Under the pieces are notes generated by a model. The model made no database searches and was not told the origin of the DNA. It saw only the letters and a list, made by a program, of their open reading frames with translations. A stretch of DNA of 64,000 nt from Marinobacter persicus. Its GTDB lineage: Bacteria > Pseudomonadota > Gammaproteobacteria > Pseudomonadales > Oleiphilaceae. Below, piece by piece: positions 62,474 through 64,000 of this stretch (positions are counted from its first letter, which is position 1; every line of letters begins with the position of its first letter). Position numbers and translations under genes: made by a program. The stretch lies in the NCBI RefSeq assembly GCF_900114155.1, contig NZ_FOSC01000001.1, positions 124,001-188,000 on the forward strand, read 5' to 3'.

Positions 62474-62556
62474 GCCACGGAATCCACGGAAGGACACGGA
62501 AAAAGACAAGGATTAAAAGATTTTTTTGCCACTAAACCCACGAAAGAACACGAAAA
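62474..62556. repeat. GCCACGAAATCC family, direct-repeat copy 4
   Basis: Two degenerate arms in the same orientation: GCCACGGAATCCACGGAAG near 62474-62502 and GCCACTAAACCCACGAAAG near 62528-62556. Unlike copies 1-3 they form a direct repeat, so this locus looks like a decayed or rearranged member. It lies just upstream of the MBL gene, between it and the MarR-like gene. Confidence 0.75.
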
Positions 62557-62645
62557 AAAGATTTACTGCGGTAAGACGGTCTTTGTTTTTCTTTCCTGGG
62601 TTTCCACCGTGCCGTTCTGGGGGTCAGCTTCATCTCAAGGGTTGC

Positions 62646-62981
62646 TTAGCTGGCATCATGCCCTGAGGCGACGACTTCTTCTTTTAACTGTTCTATCTCC
62701 ACCCTAAGCCGCTCATATTCAGCCATCTTGGCCTGCAAGTAATTGGCGGTAAGCCGGGTTTTATTCTCGATACCGCTGGGCGTCAGCAGGTAGGCGTATT
62801 GCAGCTTGTTGTCGTTGTTCTTGAAGTTACGTGCCTTTACCCACCCTTTTTCCAGCAGTGCTCGCAAGCAATAGTTGGCTTTGCCCAGGCTAACGCCGAG
62901 CTCTCTGGCCATGTCTCGCTGGGAGATGCCGGGGTTTTGTTCAACGAGCCTCAATACCCGGAGGTGAGTGTCTTCATTCAT
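62646..62981 (-). CDS. EPS-associated MarR-family transcriptional regulator
   Basis: A 111-residue winged-helix protein: LRVLRLVEQNPGISQRDMAR, ELGVSLGKANYCLRALLEKG and WVKARNFKNNDNKLQYAYLL, then a C-terminal helix. This is the pattern of the EPS-associated MarR group, whose genes lie at polysaccharide clusters. The cluster that ends at 60.7 kb is its likely target. It is a single gene. Confidence 0.88.
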   Translation of the reverse strand: MNEDTHLRVLRLVEQNPGISQRDMARELGVSLGKANYCLRALLEKGWVKARNFKNNDNKLQYAYLLTPSGIENKTRLTANYLQAKMAEYERLRVEIEQLKEEVVASGHDAS

Positions 62982-63163
62982 GGGTCACGAACTGAAATTT
63001 GGGCACGCTACCGCCCTACCCTGTTGCAGGCATCATGGACGATAAAGCTGTGACGATTTGTTGCGTTCATTGATTGAACGCATGGATGCTAGTGATTTGG
63101 GGCGTGGGTTGCAACTGGAATTGGGGGAATAAAAAGTAGAAAAAAGCATTAAAACTGTGAAGG

Positions 63164-64000
63164 TCACCCAACGTCAGGCCCCAAATCCTCATCCCCTTCT
63201 CGTAGAGACAAGTAATCCAGGTTGATTTTCATATATTGGGTCAGCTGCGCGACGGTGACGGCACTTTCTCTTTCAGCGTTGCCGGGCAGACTGGAGTGCT
63301 CCGCCAGCGTGAAGCCTTCTTTCTCTTCCAGCTCCTGAATCAGGTCTTCTACCTGTTCTTCGATGGCAAGCCTCTGGGCGTCTGGTGTTTCGTGTTTCAA
63401 CAATGCGAGCAGTGCAAACTCGTAGTTGGCTGCATCTTCCTCAGAAGTATCAAGGTGCAGGTACAAGCCTCTTACGCAGCAGTTACCGTTTTCTGTGGAG
63501 TAAGCACCCAACTTATCGGCGTATTTTTCAAACAGGGGAATGAAGGCATGGTTAAAGCGGTCTGGGAGCGCGGCACGCTGATAGCGGTTTGCCTTCCATG
63601 CGGTCAAAATGCGCAGGTTTTCCGGAGTTAGCTGCGCAATATTCGCGCTTTCCGTATTCGCCTCTAACCATTCCAATAGCTGTCGCTTTGGCACAGTGAC
63701 CGTAGCTCGAACCTTACCCTCATGGTTCTGACCATCAATGTTTATTTGTAGCGTGCGAGAGCTCTTGGCGTACTGGTTACCCGGGAAGAGTTTTTTCGGT
63801 TTGATGGGCGCCAGGGGTAGCAGTTCTATTTCTGGCTCCAGCTCATCTTTCGCAGCGATGTCGCAGTCCTGGCTCTGTACCAGTAGCAAGCAGTCTTTTT
63901 TAAAGCCTTTATCTCGCATTTCAGGATTGGGGCGAAAATGGCACCAGTCTTGCGGATATTCCGGAGCTGCAATGTAACTTCCCTGGCGGATACCCCAATT
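63164..64000 (-). CDS. Hypothetical protein (partial, 5' end outside window)
   Basis: The C-terminal 278 codons of a minus-strand gene whose start lies past the right edge; the frame is open to position 64000 (IRQGSYIAAPEYPQDWCHFR upstream of the internal Met). Distinctive is LLLVQSQDCDI, close to the VSQsCDI pattern of some uncharacterised proteins, and an acidic helical C-terminus (IEEQVEDLIQELEEKEGF). No family is recognised and no function is claimed. A toxin/defence or DNA-processing neighbour could lie beyond the edge. Confidence 0.7.
   Translation of the reverse strand, partial: NWGIRQGSYIAAPEYPQDWCHFRPNPEMRDKGFKKDCLLLVQSQDCDIAAKDELEPEIELLPLAPIKPKKLFPGNQYAKSSRTLQINIDGQNHEGKVRATVTVPKRQLLEWLEANTESANIAQLTPENLRILTAWKANRYQRAALPDRFNHAFIPLFEKYADKLGAYSTENGNCCVRGLYLHLDTSEEDAANYEFALLALLKHETPDAQRLAIEEQVEDLIQELEEKEGFTLAEHSSLPGNAERESAVTVAQLTQYMKINLDYLSLREGDEDLGPDVG

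Noticed and set aside
63060-63132. Plus-strand fragment LRSLIERMDASDLGRGLQLE before 63132
   Set aside because: It reads like a protein tail but has no upstream coding sequence and no recognisable family; too short to support.

Overview
This is a chromosomal window from a marine gammaproteobacterium, most likely Marinobacter or a close relative. That placement is inferred from the gene mix: MvaT-type nucleoid protein, argG, yajQ and selO, a polar-flagellum glycosylation locus, and a mannosyl/glucosyl-3-phosphoglycerate-type phosphatase beside a glycerate kinase. Most genes lie on the minus strand. No rRNA, tRNA or CRISPR array was recognised.

Layout. 1-6.5 kb holds housekeeping genes: HAD phosphatase (cut by the window edge), glycerate kinase, selO, an AmpG-like MFS permease, yajQ and argG. 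6.5-13.9 kb is the flagellar filament block: fliS, fliD, flaG, flagellin 1, a Maf-type flagellin glycosyltransferase and a divergent flagellin 2, with readable sigma-28 and sigma-54 promoters and several hairpin terminators. 13.9-24.5 kb is one long minus-strand operon that can build CMP-legionaminic acid by the GDP-linked route (legB, legC, legG, legI, a NeuD-type acetyltransferase, ptmE, legF). It also carries four unusual passengers: a TylF-like methyltransferase, an ATP-grasp ligase, a PIG-L deacetylase and a sulfotransferase-like protein. Together with Maf these probably decorate flagellin with a modified legionaminic acid. 24.5-26.2 kb is a graveyard of toxin-antitoxin modules, including a hicAB pair killed twice: hicA by a nonsense codon and hicB by a 151-bp MITE-like insertion.

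26.4-32.6 kb has a TPR/methyltransferase-like gene, sbcB (exonuclease I), a response regulator-CheX protein with a diguanylate cyclase, and an mvaT-type gene. 32.8-39.3 kb holds envelope-sugar genes (a WbpM-like 4,6-dehydratase, a DUF218 protein, pgm, ugd), followed to 41.4 kb by small toxin-antitoxin-like cassettes and gene remnants. 42.5-60.7 kb is an O-antigen or capsule cluster: initiating sugar transferase and epimerase/reductase, glycosyltransferases, GDP-mannose and GDP-fucose synthesis (manC, gmd, fcl), a polymerase/ligase, a complete CDP-3,6-dideoxyhexose pathway in the Salmonella/Yersinia order (ddhD-A-B-C, a reductase, a tyvelose-type 2-epimerase) and a flippase. A 422-bp leader, a beta-CASP metallo-hydrolase, an EPS-type MarR regulator and a partial unknown gene close the window.

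Three repeat families punctuate gene boundaries: a palindrome of 12-bp GGGGTCGGGTAC units (four loci, each 2-6 bp past the stop codon of a minus-strand gene), REP-like CCCTCTCCC/GGGAGAGGG hairpins (three loci), and an element with arms reading GCCACGAAATCCACGAAAG (four loci), one copy of which lies directly upstream of a GxxExxY gene. Functions are read from protein motifs and gene order only; no database search was possible.
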